Positions 17,094-25,886 are shown, numbered from the stretch's first letter. The stretch: DNA of 61,927 bases from Streptomyces polyasparticus (GCF_014493765.1 NZ_JACTVJ010000008.1:1-61927); one strand, 5' to 3'. Translations and numbers: made by a program. Notes: generated from the sequence alone by a model not told the origin.

Positions 17094-18235
17094 GCGGGGC
17101 GCTGCTCGACGGGGTGCGGCAGTGGCTCGCCGAATCCGGTGCCGAGGCGACTCCGGCGCGGGTCGCCCAGGCCTTGCGGGACCAGGGGAAGGTGCTCGGG
17201 GACAGCGAACTGCTCGGTGTCGTCGGGGAATTGCGTTCCGAGCTGGTCGGGGCCGGACCGCTGGAGCCGCTGCTCGCGGATCCGCGGGTGACGGACGTGC
17301 TGGTCTCGGCGCCGGACCGGGTGTGGGTGGACCGGGGTGGCGGACTCGAACTCACCCCGGTGACCTTCGCCGACGCGGCGGCCGTGCGCCAGCTCGCCCA
17401 GCGGCTCGCGGCGGTGGCGGGGCGGCGGCTCGACGACGCCAGGCCCTGGGTGGACGCCCGGCTGCCGGACGGCACCCGGCTGCATGCCGTGTTGCCGCCG
17501 GTCGCGGTCGGATCGGCCTGCCTCTCGCTGCGTGTGGTGCGCTCCAAGGCCTTCTCCCTGGGCGAGTTGGCCGCCGCCGGAACGGTGCCGCCGGGCGGTG
17601 ACCGGGTGCTGCGCGCGCTGGTCGAGGCGCGGGCGTCGTTCCTGATCAGTGGGGGCACGGGCTCCGGGAAGACCACGCTGCTCAGTGCGCTGCTCGGTCT
17701 GCCCGGGCCGGGGGAGCGGATCGTACTGGCCGAGGATTCGGCGGAGTTGAGGCCCGAGCACCCGCATGTCGTGAGCCTCGAATGCCGGGTGGCGAACCAG
17801 GAAGGCGCGGGCCGGGTCACGCTCGAGGACCTGGTGCGCCAGGCGCTGCGGATGCGCCCGGACCGTCTGGTGGTGGGTGAGGTGCGCGGGGCGGAGGTCG
17901 TGCACCTGCTCGCCGCGCTGAACACCGGGCATGCGGGCTGCGGCACCGTCCATGCCAATGCGGCGGCCGATGTGCCCGCACGCCTCGAAGCGCTCGGCAC
18001 GGCCGCGGGGCTTGACCGGGCGGCGCTGCACAGCCAGCTGGCGGCGGCGGTTTCGGTGGTGCTGCATCTCGTACGGGACCGGGGTGGGCGGCGCCGGGTC
18101 GCGGAGGTGCATGTCCTGGAGCGGGATGCGGCCGGGCTGGTGCGGACGGTGCCGGCGTTGCGATGGGGCGAGCGGGCGTTCGTCTACGACCAGGGCTGGG
18201 AGCGGCTGCGGGGGATTCTCGGGGGTGGGCTGTGA
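17090..18235 (+). CDS. tadA: TadA-type secretion ATPase
   Basis: Encodes 381 residues. Hexameric ATPase of the Tad/Flp pilus system, a type II/IV secretion ATPase acting at the inner face of the membrane. Seen: N-terminal domain with PLLADPRVTDVLVSAPDRV near residue 58, Walker A GGTGSGKTT near 184, Asp box LAEDSAEL, Walker B region RMRPDRLVVGEVRGAE near 255, and His box TGHAGCGTVHAN near 280. Overlaps both neighbours by four bases, so the operon is tightly coupled. Confidence 0.94.
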   Translation: MSGALLDGVRQWLAESGAEATPARVAQALRDQGKVLGDSELLGVVGELRSELVGAGPLEPLLADPRVTDVLVSAPDRVWVDRGGGLELTPVTFADAAAVRQLAQRLAAVAGRRLDDARPWVDARLPDGTRLHAVLPPVAVGSACLSLRVVRSKAFSLGELAAAGTVPPGGDRVLRALVEARASFLISGGTGSGKTTLLSALLGLPGPGERIVLAEDSAELRPEHPHVVSLECRVANQEGAGRVTLEDLVRQALRMRPDRLVVGEVRGAEVVHLLAALNTGHAGCGTVHANAAADVPARLEALGTAAGLDRAALHSQLAAAVSVVLHLVRDRGGRRRVAEVHVLERDAAGLVRTVPALRWGERAFVYDQGWERLRGILGGGL

Positions 18236-19356
18236 GCGGGGTGGTGCCGGTGACGTGGGGGATGCCGGCGTATGTGGCGGCGTTCTGTGCGGGGGCCGCG
18301 GTGTGGCTCGTGGCGGCGCAGGACCGTGTACTGCGGCGGGCCAGAGGGCTGGTCGTGGCCGGTGTACAGGAGCCGGAGCCCGTCCCGCCGTGGGTGCGGT
18401 GGGTGGCGTGGATCCGGGTGCGGGCGCGGGCCGAGTGGTGGTGCCTTGCGGTGGGTGCGCTGGTGGGTCTGGCCGGGAGGTCCGTACTGCCGCTGATTCT
18501 GGGCGGGTTGGCGGTGCCGCTCGTCGGGCGGGTGCTGCGGGGGCGGCAGGCGCGTCGTACGCGGGAGGCGAGAGCGGAGCGGGTGATCGCGCTGTGCGCG
18601 GCACTTGCCTCGGAGGTGCGGGCGGGGCGGCAGCCGTCGGCTGCCCTGTCGATGGCCGCGCGGGACACGGGTGGGCTCGGAGCCGGCGGGGCCGATGCGG
18701 CGGTCCTTGCGGCGGCGCGGTTCGGGGGCGATGTGCCGGACGCGCTGCGGGCGGCGTCGGGCGGGCCCGGTGCGGAGGGGCTTGCCGGTCTTGCGGCCTG
18801 CTGGCAGGTGGCTGTGGACAGAGGCGCGGGGCTCGCCGAAGGGCTCGACCGCCTGGCGGCGGCGCTGCGGGCGGAACGGGATCAACAGGCGGATCTGCAG
18901 ACCAAGTTGGCGCCCGCGCGAGCTACGGCGGCGATGCTCGCGGTGCTGCCCGTGGTGGGGCTGCTCATGGGGACGGCACTGGGTGCGGATCCCTTGAGGG
19001 TGCTGCTGCACACGCCGGCCGGGGTCGGGTGCCTGGTGGTGGGCGGTGCGCTGGAGGGTGCTGGGCTGTGGTGGACGTCGCGGATCGTGCGGCGGGCCGA
19101 AGGGGGGCGGCTCTCGAAGGGGGAGGACGTGGTGCGTGGGTCCGGGGCGGCGGTGGGGGCGTTGCCTGGGTCCGGGCTGATGGTGGGGACGCTGCGCGCG
19201 TCTGGCCGGGTGGTGGAGGCGTTGCCTGGGGCTGAGCGGGCGGTGGAGATGCTGCCCGGGTCCGATCGGGCGTTGGTGCGTGGGGCCGGGCGGGTGGCTC
19301 GCGTGGTGCGTGGAGACCGGCGGGCTGTGGAGCCCGGACAGGGGGAGGTGCGGTGA
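18232..19356 (+). CDS. tadB: TadB-like pilus assembly membrane protein
   Basis: Encodes 374 residues from GTG 18232 (GTGA overlap with tadA). Two N-terminal membrane segments, a central T2SS-F domain (LCAALASEVRAGRQPSAALS near residue 125), then a C-terminal hydrophobic pair. Platform protein for Flp pilus assembly. The last 70 residues are an unusual chain of about five degenerate 10-residue repeats (VGALPGSGLMVGTLRASG pattern) encoded by 30-bp GT-rich units at about 19140-19290, next to the stop; this tail is not part of the domain. Confidence 0.86.
   Translation: MSGVVPVTWGMPAYVAAFCAGAAVWLVAAQDRVLRRARGLVVAGVQEPEPVPPWVRWVAWIRVRARAEWWCLAVGALVGLAGRSVLPLILGGLAVPLVGRVLRGRQARRTREARAERVIALCAALASEVRAGRQPSAALSMAARDTGGLGAGGADAAVLAAARFGGDVPDALRAASGGPGAEGLAGLAACWQVAVDRGAGLAEGLDRLAAALRAERDQQADLQTKLAPARATAAMLAVLPVVGLLMGTALGADPLRVLLHTPAGVGCLVVGGALEGAGLWWTSRIVRRAEGGRLSKGEDVVRGSGAAVGALPGSGLMVGTLRASGRVVEALPGAERAVEMLPGSDRALVRGAGRVARVVRGDRRAVEPGQGEVR
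19140..19290. repeat. degenerate 30-bp in-frame repeats in the tadB tail
   Basis: About five units with the pattern ggG(T/G)CC-N8-GGTGG-N-G-CGTTGCC, giving decapeptides such as GSGLMVGTLR and ASGRVVEALP. They end about 65 bp before the stop at 19356. Confidence 0.7.
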
Positions 19357-20138
19357 GCGGGGAAGTTGTCCACAGGCTGGGGGTGGTGTTGTGCATCGCG
19401 CTCGCGGCCGTGGTGGCGAGTGCCGTGGTGGCCGACCGGCGTGCGCGGGCTCTGCGGCTGCGCCTGGAGCGGTTGTTGGGGGTCGAGCCACGGGAGAAGG
19501 CGCGATCCGTACGGGGACCGGAGCGGCGGGCCGCTGTCCGGCGGTGGGCACCGGTGGTGAGCGCCGGGTGCCTGGCGTACGCCTTGGTAGGTGGTCCGGC
19601 CGGGCTGGTGGTCGGCGTGGCGGCCGGGCTGGGGGTGTGGCGCTGGTGGCGGCGCAGGTTGATGTCCGCCCCTGCGGAGACCCGGCAGGCAGAGCAGGCC
19701 GGGCGTCAACTGCCGCTGGCCGCCGATCTGCTGGCCGCATGCATCGCCGCGGGTGCCGGGCCCGTGGAGGCGGCGTCGGCCGTGGGGGAGTCGCTGGGCG
19801 GGCCGGTGGGCGAGCGGTTGGCCGGGGTGGCCGGCGAGTTGCGCCTCGGTGGTGAACCCGGGCAGTGCTGGGGGCGGTTGGCCTCGATACCCGAGGCGGC
19901 GGCGCTGGCGCGCTGTCTGCAGCGCGCTGCAGACTCCGGGGCGCCCGCTGCCGAGCAGGTGGCACGGGTGGCGACCGACTGCCGGCAGCGTGCGGCGCGG
20001 TCCGCGCTCACCAGGGCCCATCGGGCCTCGGTCATGGTCACGGCGCCGGTCGGGCTGTGCTTTCTGCCGGCGTTCTTGGTCCTTGGTGTGGTGCCGGTGG
20101 TGGTGGGGCTGGCGGGAGAGATCTTGCAGGGGGTGTGA
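19353..20138 (+). CDS. tadC: TadC-like pilus assembly membrane protein
   Basis: Encodes 261 residues from GTG 19353 (GTGA overlap with tadB). One N-terminal membrane segment, a pair near residues 70-95, a T2SS-F domain (LPLAADLLAACIAAGAGPVEA near 128) and a C-terminal membrane segment (FLPAFLVLGVVPVVVGLAG). Second platform protein of the Tad system. A ttgtccaca DnaA-like 9-mer lies inside its start region (about 19368), probably by chance. Confidence 0.87.
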   Translation: MSGEVVHRLGVVLCIALAAVVASAVVADRRARALRLRLERLLGVEPREKARSVRGPERRAAVRRWAPVVSAGCLAYALVGGPAGLVVGVAAGLGVWRWWRRRLMSAPAETRQAEQAGRQLPLAADLLAACIAAGAGPVEAASAVGESLGGPVGERLAGVAGELRLGGEPGQCWGRLASIPEAAALARCLQRAADSGAPAAEQVARVATDCRQRAARSALTRAHRASVMVTAPVGLCFLPAFLVLGVVPVVVGLAGEILQGV

Positions 20139-20260
20139 GGGCGGGGGGCTTGGTGTCGGCCGTGGTGTGGGGCTTGGTGTGCGGCGGTCGCCGGTCGCCG
20201 GTCGCCGGTCGGCGGTTCGGTTCAAAGGCCCGAAAGGGCTGGTCACAACGGGGAGTTGGC

Positions 20261-20551
20261 ATGCGGTTTTGCAGGTCAGAAGAAGGTGGCGGGGGAAGTC
20301 CCGTCGTGAGTGTGGTGCTGCGGCAGATGGCCGGGGGCGCTCGGGTGGTGTGCGGAGTTGCGCGACGGGCTTGGGGTGCGCGCCTGGCCAGGATGCGAGG
20401 CGCCGACACCGGGATGATCACCTCGGAGTACGCGCTGGGCACGGTGGCTGCGTGTGCGTTCGCGGCGCTGCTGTACCGGGTGGTGACCTCGGGGACGGTG
20501 AAGCAGCTGCTCGAAGGGGTGATCGGGAAGGCGCTCGGTGGACAGTTCTGA
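20261..20551 (+). CDS. DUF4244 Flp-type pilin
   Basis: Encodes 96 residues from ATG 20261 behind GGGGAG. The C-terminal half is the DUF4244 signature: MITSEYALGTVAACAFAALL, in which a Glu at position 5 of a hydrophobic helix follows a likely prepilin cleavage region. This resembles Flp pilins, so it is probably the major subunit. The basic N-terminal leader of about 50 residues is long for an Flp pilin and may begin further downstream (GTG 20305). The stop overlaps the next gene by 14 bases. Confidence 0.8.
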   Translation: MRFCRSEEGGGGSPVVSVVLRQMAGGARVVCGVARRAWGARLARMRGADTGMITSEYALGTVAACAFAALLYRVVTSGTVKQLLEGVIGKALGGQF

Positions 20552-20954
20552 GCGCGGGCGGGGTTCTGCGGGGCGGGCCGGGGGTGGATCGGCGGCTGCG
20601 TTCTTGCGCCGGGACGGCGGGTTCGTGAGTGCGGAAGCGGCGTGCGCCATGCCGGCGTTGCTGCTCGTCGGGGTCGCGCTGGTGTGGGCGCTGATGAGTG
20701 CGGCTGCTCAGATCCAGTGCGTGGACGCTGCCAGGGCGGGCGCTCGTGCGGCAGCCCGTCAGGAGTCGCCGACGGCGACGGTGGAGGCCGCCCGCCAGGC
20801 CGCGCCCGCCGGTGCGGAGATCGGCGTGGGCCGCGAGGGCGACCTGGTACGGGTCACGGTCTCGGCCACGTCACCTGGCCCCGACGTGCTCGCGCTGTCG
20901 TTGCGGGCGTCGGCTGTGGCGTTGGCGGAGGAGACGGTGGGGGTGGGGTCTTGA
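20538..20954 (+). CDS. TadE-family minor pilin
   Basis: Encodes 138 residues from GTG 20538, inside the end of the DUF4244 gene. GGFVSAEAACAMPALLLVGV near residue 27 is a prepilin-like junction (Gly-Phe, Glu at +5) followed by a hydrophobic helix; the rest is an extracellular domain. Pseudopilin of the Tad pilus. Confidence 0.82.
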   Translation: MDSSERGRGSAGRAGGGSAAAFLRRDGGFVSAEAACAMPALLLVGVALVWALMSAAAQIQCVDAARAGARAAARQESPTATVEAARQAAPAGAEIGVGREGDLVRVTVSATSPGPDVLALSLRASAVALAEETVGVGS

Positions 20955-20976
20955 GCGGGGGTGGGTGGCTCGGTGA

Positions 20977-21300
20977 GCGGGGCCGACCGGGGGTGCAGTT
21001 GGAGGTGTTGGCGGGGCCGACTGGGGGTGCAGTTGGAGGGGTTTGCGGAGCTGGACGGGTGGGGGAGTTGGAGGGGGCAGAGGCGGACGGATGGGCGGAC
21101 GTGTGAGGGGCGGAAGGAGGCGGAGGGTGAGTAGCAGCGGACGGGTGGCGGGGCTGGAGGGGAGAACAGCGACGAACAGGTGGGCAGAGGTGGCGGGTTG
21201 AGGGGATGTGAAGAGGCGCGTAGAGGTGGAAAGGGGGCGGAGGCGGCGGGACGAGGGGAAGTGAGGGGGCGCGTAGAGGTGGAAAGGCGGGCGGAGGCGC
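20977..21300. repeat. purine-rich minisatellite region
   Basis: The 368-bp gap 20955-21322 holds no gene. A 34-bp unit is duplicated in tandem (20977-21010, 21011-21044). A 53-bp unit beginning ggcgcgtagaggtggaaagg is duplicated at 21215 and 21268. The whole stretch is GA/GT-rich on the plus strand, with strong strand asymmetry. Confidence 0.85.
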
Positions 21301-21322
21301 CGTGGGCGGCACAGGTGGAGTG

Positions 21323-21814
21323 GTGAGCGGAGGCGGGGTGGTCGGCGGGGGTGGTGCGTGGGGCCGCTCGGCTTCGGGCCGCCTGGCGTGGGTCGGCCGG
21401 AAGTGGAGGGGCTGGGCGGGGAGCGGGTGGACGGGGAGCGGCCGGGCGTGGGTTCGTGCACGCGGACGGGACGACCGCGGTTCGGCGACGGTGTGGGTCG
21501 TCGCTGTGATCGGTGCGCTGTGTCTTGTCCTCGCCGGGCTGATGCTCATGGCCCAGGCCCTGATCGCGCGTCACCGGGCGGGCGCGGCTGCGGACTTGGC
21601 CGCGCTGGCGGCCGCGGACCATGCGTTGCGCGGGCAGCAGGACGCGTGTGCGGGGGCGTCGCGGGTGGCTCGGGCGCAGGGCGCGGATGTCGAGCGGTGT
21701 GCGGTGCGGGGCGAGATCGCGGACGTGACGGTACAGGCACGGTCAGGCCCCATGTCGTCCTCGGTGCGCTCACGCGCCGGCCCACCCGGACCCGCCGGTG
21801 GGCGCGTGCGTTAG
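21323..21814 (+). CDS. TadE-like (Rv3654c-type) secreted/pilus helper protein
   Basis: Encodes 163 residues from GTG 21323, behind GGTGGAG; GTG 21302 is an alternative. The core RGSATVWVVAVIGALCLVLA, then RAGAAADLAALAAADHAL, matches the actinobacterial helicase/secretion neighbourhood TadE-like family (mycobacterial Rv3654c type), found beside Tad genes and a helicase, as here. The first 50 residues are Gly/Trp-rich low complexity from the adjoining repeat DNA and may not belong to the native protein. Confidence 0.75.
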   Translation: MSGGGVVGGGGAWGRSASGRLAWVGRKWRGWAGSGWTGSGRAWVRARGRDDRGSATVWVVAVIGALCLVLAGLMLMAQALIARHRAGAAADLAALAAADHALRGQQDACAGASRVARAQGADVERCAVRGEIADVTVQARSGPMSSSVRSRAGPPGPAGGRVR

Positions 21815-22045
21815 GGCGAGTTCCTAAGGCCCCGCTTCGCGCGTGGGTTGGGGCCTTGCCCAGTTCACCCGTTGGCGTGCGGTCGCTGGGTCTCGCCCAG
21901 GGCCACGGGCTGCATGCGGGAGTTGAGGCCCTTCCCGGACCATTTGCAGCGTGCAGTGCGCGAGTTGGGGCCTCACCCAACTCACGACCACCCGCCGCGC
22001 GCGGGCACCCGCCACCCCGGGACAACCAACCCGATCCGGCCCACC

Positions 22046-22372
22046 GTCTTCGGAGCTGCCCGCGTTCCCTCCGGTACTGACCGCACTGTCTCCGAAGCTG
22101 CCCGCGTCCTCTTCGGCCCTGACCGCACCGTCTTCGGAGGTGCCCGCGTCCCCTCGGCCCGACTACACCGCCTTTAGAGCCTTCGCACCACCTCCGGCCC
22201 CGACCTGCCCACAACACCCAGAGCCCCACACCGCCCCAGATCCCCCGCACCCCCAGAGCCCCGTTACGCCTCCAGAGCCCGCAGCGCCCCGGAGCCCCGT
22301 ACCGCCCTCAGAGCCCCGCACCGCCCCAGATCCCCGCCAGTCCTCCGCAGCCCGCACCGACCCAGACCCCCA
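22046..22372. repeat. C-rich minisatellites at the helicase 3' end
   Basis: The 558-bp gap 21815-22372 between convergent genes has no gene. A 42-bp unit occurs three times (22046-22087, 22088-22129, 22130-22169 with 2 bp lost), consensus starting gtcttcggagctgcccgcgt. A second family with cagagcccc cores at about 18-21 bp intervals fills 22215-22372 up to the helicase stop. Upstream, cccag(t/c)tcac-type motifs recur at 21858-21985. Confidence 0.88.
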
Positions 22373-24769
22373 CTACTCCTCCGGAGCCCCCCGCAGCAGC
22401 TCCGTCAGCAAGCGCACCGCGCCCCGTTTGTGCAGGGGATCGTTGCCGTTGCCGCACTTGGGGGACTGGACGCAGGACGGGCAGCCCGCCTCGCATTCGC
22501 AGGAGGCGATCGCCGCGCGCGTGGCCGTCAGCCAGGTGCGGGCCGTGTGGAAGGCGCGTTCTGCGAAGCCCGCGCCGCCCGGGTGGCCGTCGTAGACGAA
22601 GACGGTCGGCAGGAGCGTGTCCGGGTGCAGCGGGACGGAGACGCCGCCGATGTCCCAGCGGTCGCACGTCGCGAAGAGCGGGAGCATGCCGATCGAGGCG
22701 TGCTCGGCGGCGTGCAGAGCGCCGCCGAGGATCTCGGGGTTGATCCGGGCGGCATCGAGCTGGTCCTCGGTGACCGTCCACCACACGGCACGCGTACGCA
22801 GGGTGCGCGGCGGAAGGTCCAGCTTCTGCTCGCCGAGGACCTCGCCGGTGATGAGCCGGCGGCGGAGGAAGGAGACGACCTGGTTGGTGACTTCGACGGA
22901 GCCGTAGCAGAGGCGGCCGTCACCCCAGGGCACCGAGACGTCGGTGTCCAGGACGGAGATGGCCGTGGTGTCACGGGCGGTCGTGGAGTACGAGGGGTTG
23001 GCCTCCTGGACGAGGGCGACCGACTCCTCCAGGTCCAGCTCCTTCACCAGGTACGTACGGCCCTGGTGGAGGTGGACCGCGCCTTCGTGCACCGCCGTGT
23101 GGGAGGCCGAGGCGTCGACCGTGCCGAGGAGGCGCCCGGTGCCGGCTTCGACGACCTGTACCGGCGGGCCGCCCTCGCCGCGGATGTCCGTCAGATCGGC
23201 GGCGCGTTCACGGCGGGTCCAGTGCCAGGCCTTCGTACGGCGCCGCAGCAGCCCGGCCGACTCGAGCTGCGGAAGCAGCTCGGGCACGGTCGGCCCGAAC
23301 AAGGCGAAATCCTCTTCCTTCAGCGGGAGTTCGGAGGCCGCCGCGCACAAGTGAGGAGCGAGGACATACGGGTTGTCGGGGTCGAGGACCGTCGATTCGA
23401 CCGGCTGCTGGAAGAGCGCCTCGGGGTGGTGGACGAGGAAGGTGTCCAGCGGGTCGTCGCGGGCGACCATCACGGCCAGCGCTCCCTGCCCGGAGCGTCC
23501 GGCACGGCCTGCCTGCTGCCACAGCGAGGCGCGCGTGCCCGGATAGCCGGCGATCACCACGGCGTCCAGGCCGGAGATGTCCACGCCGAGTTCCAGGGCG
23601 GTGGTGGCGGCGAGGCCGAGCAGTTCTCCGGAGTGCAGGGCACGCTCCAGGGCGCGGCGTTCGTGCGGGAGATAGCCGCCGCGATAGGCGGCGACGCGCC
23701 CGACGAGGGAGCGGTCGATCTCGGCCAGGCGCTCCTGGGCGATCACGGAGATCAGCTCGGCGCCGCGCCGGGAGCGGACGAAGGCGATCGAGCGCTGGCC
23801 CTGGAGCGTCAGATCGGTCAGCAGATCGGCGGTCTCGGCCGTGGCCGTGCGGCGCACGGGCGCGCCCTTCTCGCCGTGGAGTTCGGTCAGCGGGGGTTCC
23901 CACAGGGCGAAGACCAGTTCGCCGCGCGGCGAGGCGTCGTCGGCGACCTCCTTCACGGGCAGGCCGGTCAGCCGCTCGGCGGCCGTCGACGGGTCCGCGG
24001 CGGTGGCGGACGCGAGCAGAAATACGGGGTCGGAGCCGTAGCGGGCGCACAAGCGGCGCAGTCGGCGAAGGACTTGGGCGACATGGGAGCCGAAGACACC
24101 CCGATAGGTGTGGCACTCGTCGATGACGACATAGCGCAGGGCGCGCAGGAAGGAGGACCAGCGGGGATGGGAGGGGAGTATCCCGCGGTGCAGCATGTCC
24201 GGATTGGTCAGGGCGTAGTTGGCGTACTGACGTACCCATTCGCGTTCTTCGAAGGGGGTGTCGCCGTCGTAGACCGCGGGCCGGACGGCGTGGCCGAGCG
24301 GGGCGGCCAGCTCTTTGACCGCCCGGCACTGGTCGGCCGCGAGCGCCTTCGTCGGGGCGAGGTACAGGGCCGTCGCGCCGCGCCCGTTGGGTGCCTCGGA
24401 GCCGTCGAGGAGCGTGGAGAGCACCGGCATCAGATATGCGAGGGACTTGCCCGAAGCCGTACCGGTGGCGACGACCACACAGTCGCCGTCCAGCGCGTGT
24501 TCGGCCGCGAGTGCCTGGTGGGCCCAGGGGTGATCGATTCCGGCCGAGTTCAGGGCGGCGATCACTTCCGGCCGGATCCGGTCCGGCCAGAGCGCATGGC
24601 GGCCCGCACGCGGGGGCAAGTGCTCCGTATGAGTGAGGCGCGCGGACCGGCTCTCCCCCGAGGCGAGCCGGTCGAGGACCGTGCGCGGGGAAGGCCGCCC
24701 GGAGGGCCCCGTAGCGGGCGGCTCCTGGCGGTCGTCGCTGCGCCGGTCGGGGCGGTGATTCATGGCCAT
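22373..24769 (-). CDS. DEAD/DEAH-box helicase with DUF1998 (MrfA/YprA-like)
   Basis: Encodes 798 residues from ATG 24769. Superfamily 2 helicase: motif I ATGTASGKS near residue 105, DECH-type Walker B in VVIDECHTYRG near 220, and a C-terminal helicase half with AGRAGRSGQGA near 410. The C-terminal DUF1998 region carries four clustered Cys (CECEAGCPSCVQSPKCGNGN near 765), as in B. subtilis MrfA, which repairs mitomycin lesions. DNA repair is therefore the likely role. An upstream in-frame ATG at 24850 would add 27 residues with poor codon bias and a TTA codon; that stretch looks like the shared bldG promoter region instead. Confidence 0.9.
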   Translation of the reverse strand: MAMNHRPDRRSDDRQEPPATGPSGRPSPRTVLDRLASGESRSARLTHTEHLPPRAGRHALWPDRIRPEVIAALNSAGIDHPWAHQALAAEHALDGDCVVVATGTASGKSLAYLMPVLSTLLDGSEAPNGRGATALYLAPTKALAADQCRAVKELAAPLGHAVRPAVYDGDTPFEEREWVRQYANYALTNPDMLHRGILPSHPRWSSFLRALRYVVIDECHTYRGVFGSHVAQVLRRLRRLCARYGSDPVFLLASATAADPSTAAERLTGLPVKEVADDASPRGELVFALWEPPLTELHGEKGAPVRRTATAETADLLTDLTLQGQRSIAFVRSRRGAELISVIAQERLAEIDRSLVGRVAAYRGGYLPHERRALERALHSGELLGLAATTALELGVDISGLDAVVIAGYPGTRASLWQQAGRAGRSGQGALAVMVARDDPLDTFLVHHPEALFQQPVESTVLDPDNPYVLAPHLCAAASELPLKEEDFALFGPTVPELLPQLESAGLLRRRTKAWHWTRRERAADLTDIRGEGGPPVQVVEAGTGRLLGTVDASASHTAVHEGAVHLHQGRTYLVKELDLEESVALVQEANPSYSTTARDTTAISVLDTDVSVPWGDGRLCYGSVEVTNQVVSFLRRRLITGEVLGEQKLDLPPRTLRTRAVWWTVTEDQLDAARINPEILGGALHAAEHASIGMLPLFATCDRWDIGGVSVPLHPDTLLPTVFVYDGHPGGAGFAERAFHTARTWLTATRAAIASCECEAGCPSCVQSPKCGNGNDPLHKRGAVRLLTELLRGAPEE

Positions 24770-24929
24770 CGGCACCGAGTGTGTCACTGGCGTGACGGAC
24801 AATGCTCCCAAGGCGTCGTGCTCGCCTGCCCGTAAGTGATTGAATGCCATCGCGGCTGGCGTTCCGCCCCAGTCCTGCAAGCCAGGAGACCAGGGGGCGA
24901 CTGCCCGATAGCAAGGTGCTGGAGGATCC

Positions 24930-25271
24930 GTGGACCTGTCCCTGTCGACCCGTACCGTCGGCGATCGTACGGTCGTCGAGGTCGGTGGCGAAATCGATGT
25001 GTATACCGCGCCCAAGCTGCGCGAGCAGCTGGTCGAGCTGGTGAACGACGGCAGTTTCCACCTTGTCGTCGACATGGAGGGCGTCGACTTCCTCGACTCC
25101 ACCGGACTCGGCGTGCTGGTGGGTGGTCTGAAGCGAGTGCGCGCCCATGAGGGTTCGCTGCGCCTGGTGTGCAACCAGGAGCGCATCCTGAAGATCTTCC
25201 GTATCACCGGCCTGACCAAGGTGTTCCCGATTCACACCTCGGTCGAGGAGGCGGTGGCGGCCACCGACTGA
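24930..25271 (+). CDS. bldG: BldG anti-anti-sigma factor
   Basis: Encodes 113 residues from GTG 24930 behind GGAGGATCC, the same length and start type as S. coelicolor BldG. STAS fold; the phosphorylatable Ser is Ser57 in [11 protein letters not shown]. When unphosphorylated it binds anti-sigma factors and frees their sigma factors, controlling aerial growth, antibiotics and osmotic stress. Followed by its conserved anti-sigma partner. The 160-bp gap to the divergent helicase holds a gtcac-tggc-gtgac dyad (24783-24796). Confidence 0.97.
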
Positions 25272-25281
25272 CGGCTGCATC

Positions 25282-25338
25282 CCGGGCCGCCCAGGCCCGG
25301 TGCGGAGGGAGCCGGGGGCACCGGGCCGCGAGGCCCGG
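25282..25338 (+). terminator. two hairpins between bldG and the anti-sigma gene
   Basis: Two copies of the stem ccgggcc/ggcccgg: 25282-25288 with 25294-25300 (5-base loop) and 25321-25327 with 25332-25338 (4-base loop). No U-run. bldG in S. coelicolor gives both one-gene and two-gene transcripts; these stems are plausible partial terminators or 3' stabilisers. Confidence 0.6.
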
Positions 25339-25377
25339 CCCCCCGACAGCACGTAGGAACGTAACGGAGGGGGATTG

Positions 25378-25812
25378 ATGGCCACCGTTGAACTCCGCTT
25401 CAGCGCGCTGCCCGAGCACGTCAGGACCGCCCGCCTCGTGGCGGCCGCGGTCGCGCGCAGGGCCGGGGTGGACGAGGCCGTGCTCGACGAGGTCCGCCTC
25501 GCGGTCGGCGAGGCCTGTACCCGTGCCGTGGGGCTGCATCAGAGCCATGAGGTCAGCGCGCCGGTGAAGGTGGTGCTCATCGAGGAGGAGAAGCAGTTCT
25601 CCATCGAGGTGGGCGACGAGGCGCCGCATGCGATCGCGCCCGTCGAGCCCGAGGCCGCCGATGCCGGCACCGAGTCGGACATGGAAGCCGAGGACGAGAT
25701 GGGGCTCGCCGTCATCAGCGGCCTCGTCGACGATGTCGAGGTGACCACCGGCGAATCCGGCGGCCAGATCAGGATGAGCTGGCCGGTGAGCGTGGCACCG
25801 GTGGTCGGCTGA
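25378..25812 (+). CDS. BldG-partner anti-sigma factor (HATPase_c_2)
   Basis: Encodes 144 residues from ATG 25378 behind GGAGGGGG. SpoIIAB/RsbW-like GHKL fold: ALPEHVRTARL near residue 10, N-box region LAVGEACTRAV near 44, and MGLAVISGLVDDVE near 108 in place of the G boxes. It is the conserved second gene of the bldG locus (orf3, called ApgA in S. coelicolor as I recall). Odd: the N-box Asn that chelates Mg-ATP is replaced by Arg (EACTRA), and an acidic loop (PVEPEAADAGTESDMEAEDE) is inserted near 90-108, so kinase activity on BldG is doubtful. Confidence 0.9.
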   Translation: MATVELRFSALPEHVRTARLVAAAVARRAGVDEAVLDEVRLAVGEACTRAVGLHQSHEVSAPVKVVLIEEEKQFSIEVGDEAPHAIAPVEPEAADAGTESDMEAEDEMGLAVISGLVDDVEVTTGESGGQIRMSWPVSVAPVVG

Positions 25813-25849
25813 TCGGCTGCGTGCGGCCGATCACCCGCGTTCGTCTGTC

Positions 25850-25886
25850 CTGAAGGGCCCTGCTGAGCAGGGCCCTTCAGTGTTTT
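25850..25886 (+). terminator. intrinsic terminator of the bldG operon
   Basis: Perfect 13-bp stem ctgaagggccctg / cagggcccttcag with a 5-base loop, then tgtttt, 37 bp past the anti-sigma stop. Confidence 0.93.

Noticed and set aside
19367-19376. DnaA box in tadC
   Set aside because: A single ttgtccaca inside coding sequence with no neighbours; likely chance.
22046-22169. CRISPR array
   Set aside because: The 42-bp units are directly adjacent without spacers, and no cas genes are present.
21546-22250. Minus-strand frame with GQLRRxCGQxRR repeats
   Set aside because: The repeats come from the 42-bp minisatellite; no start signal and no codon bias.
24769-24850. 27-residue N-terminal extension of the helicase
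   Set aside because: Poor third-base bias, one TTA codon and no ribosome site; more likely the divergent promoter region of bldG.
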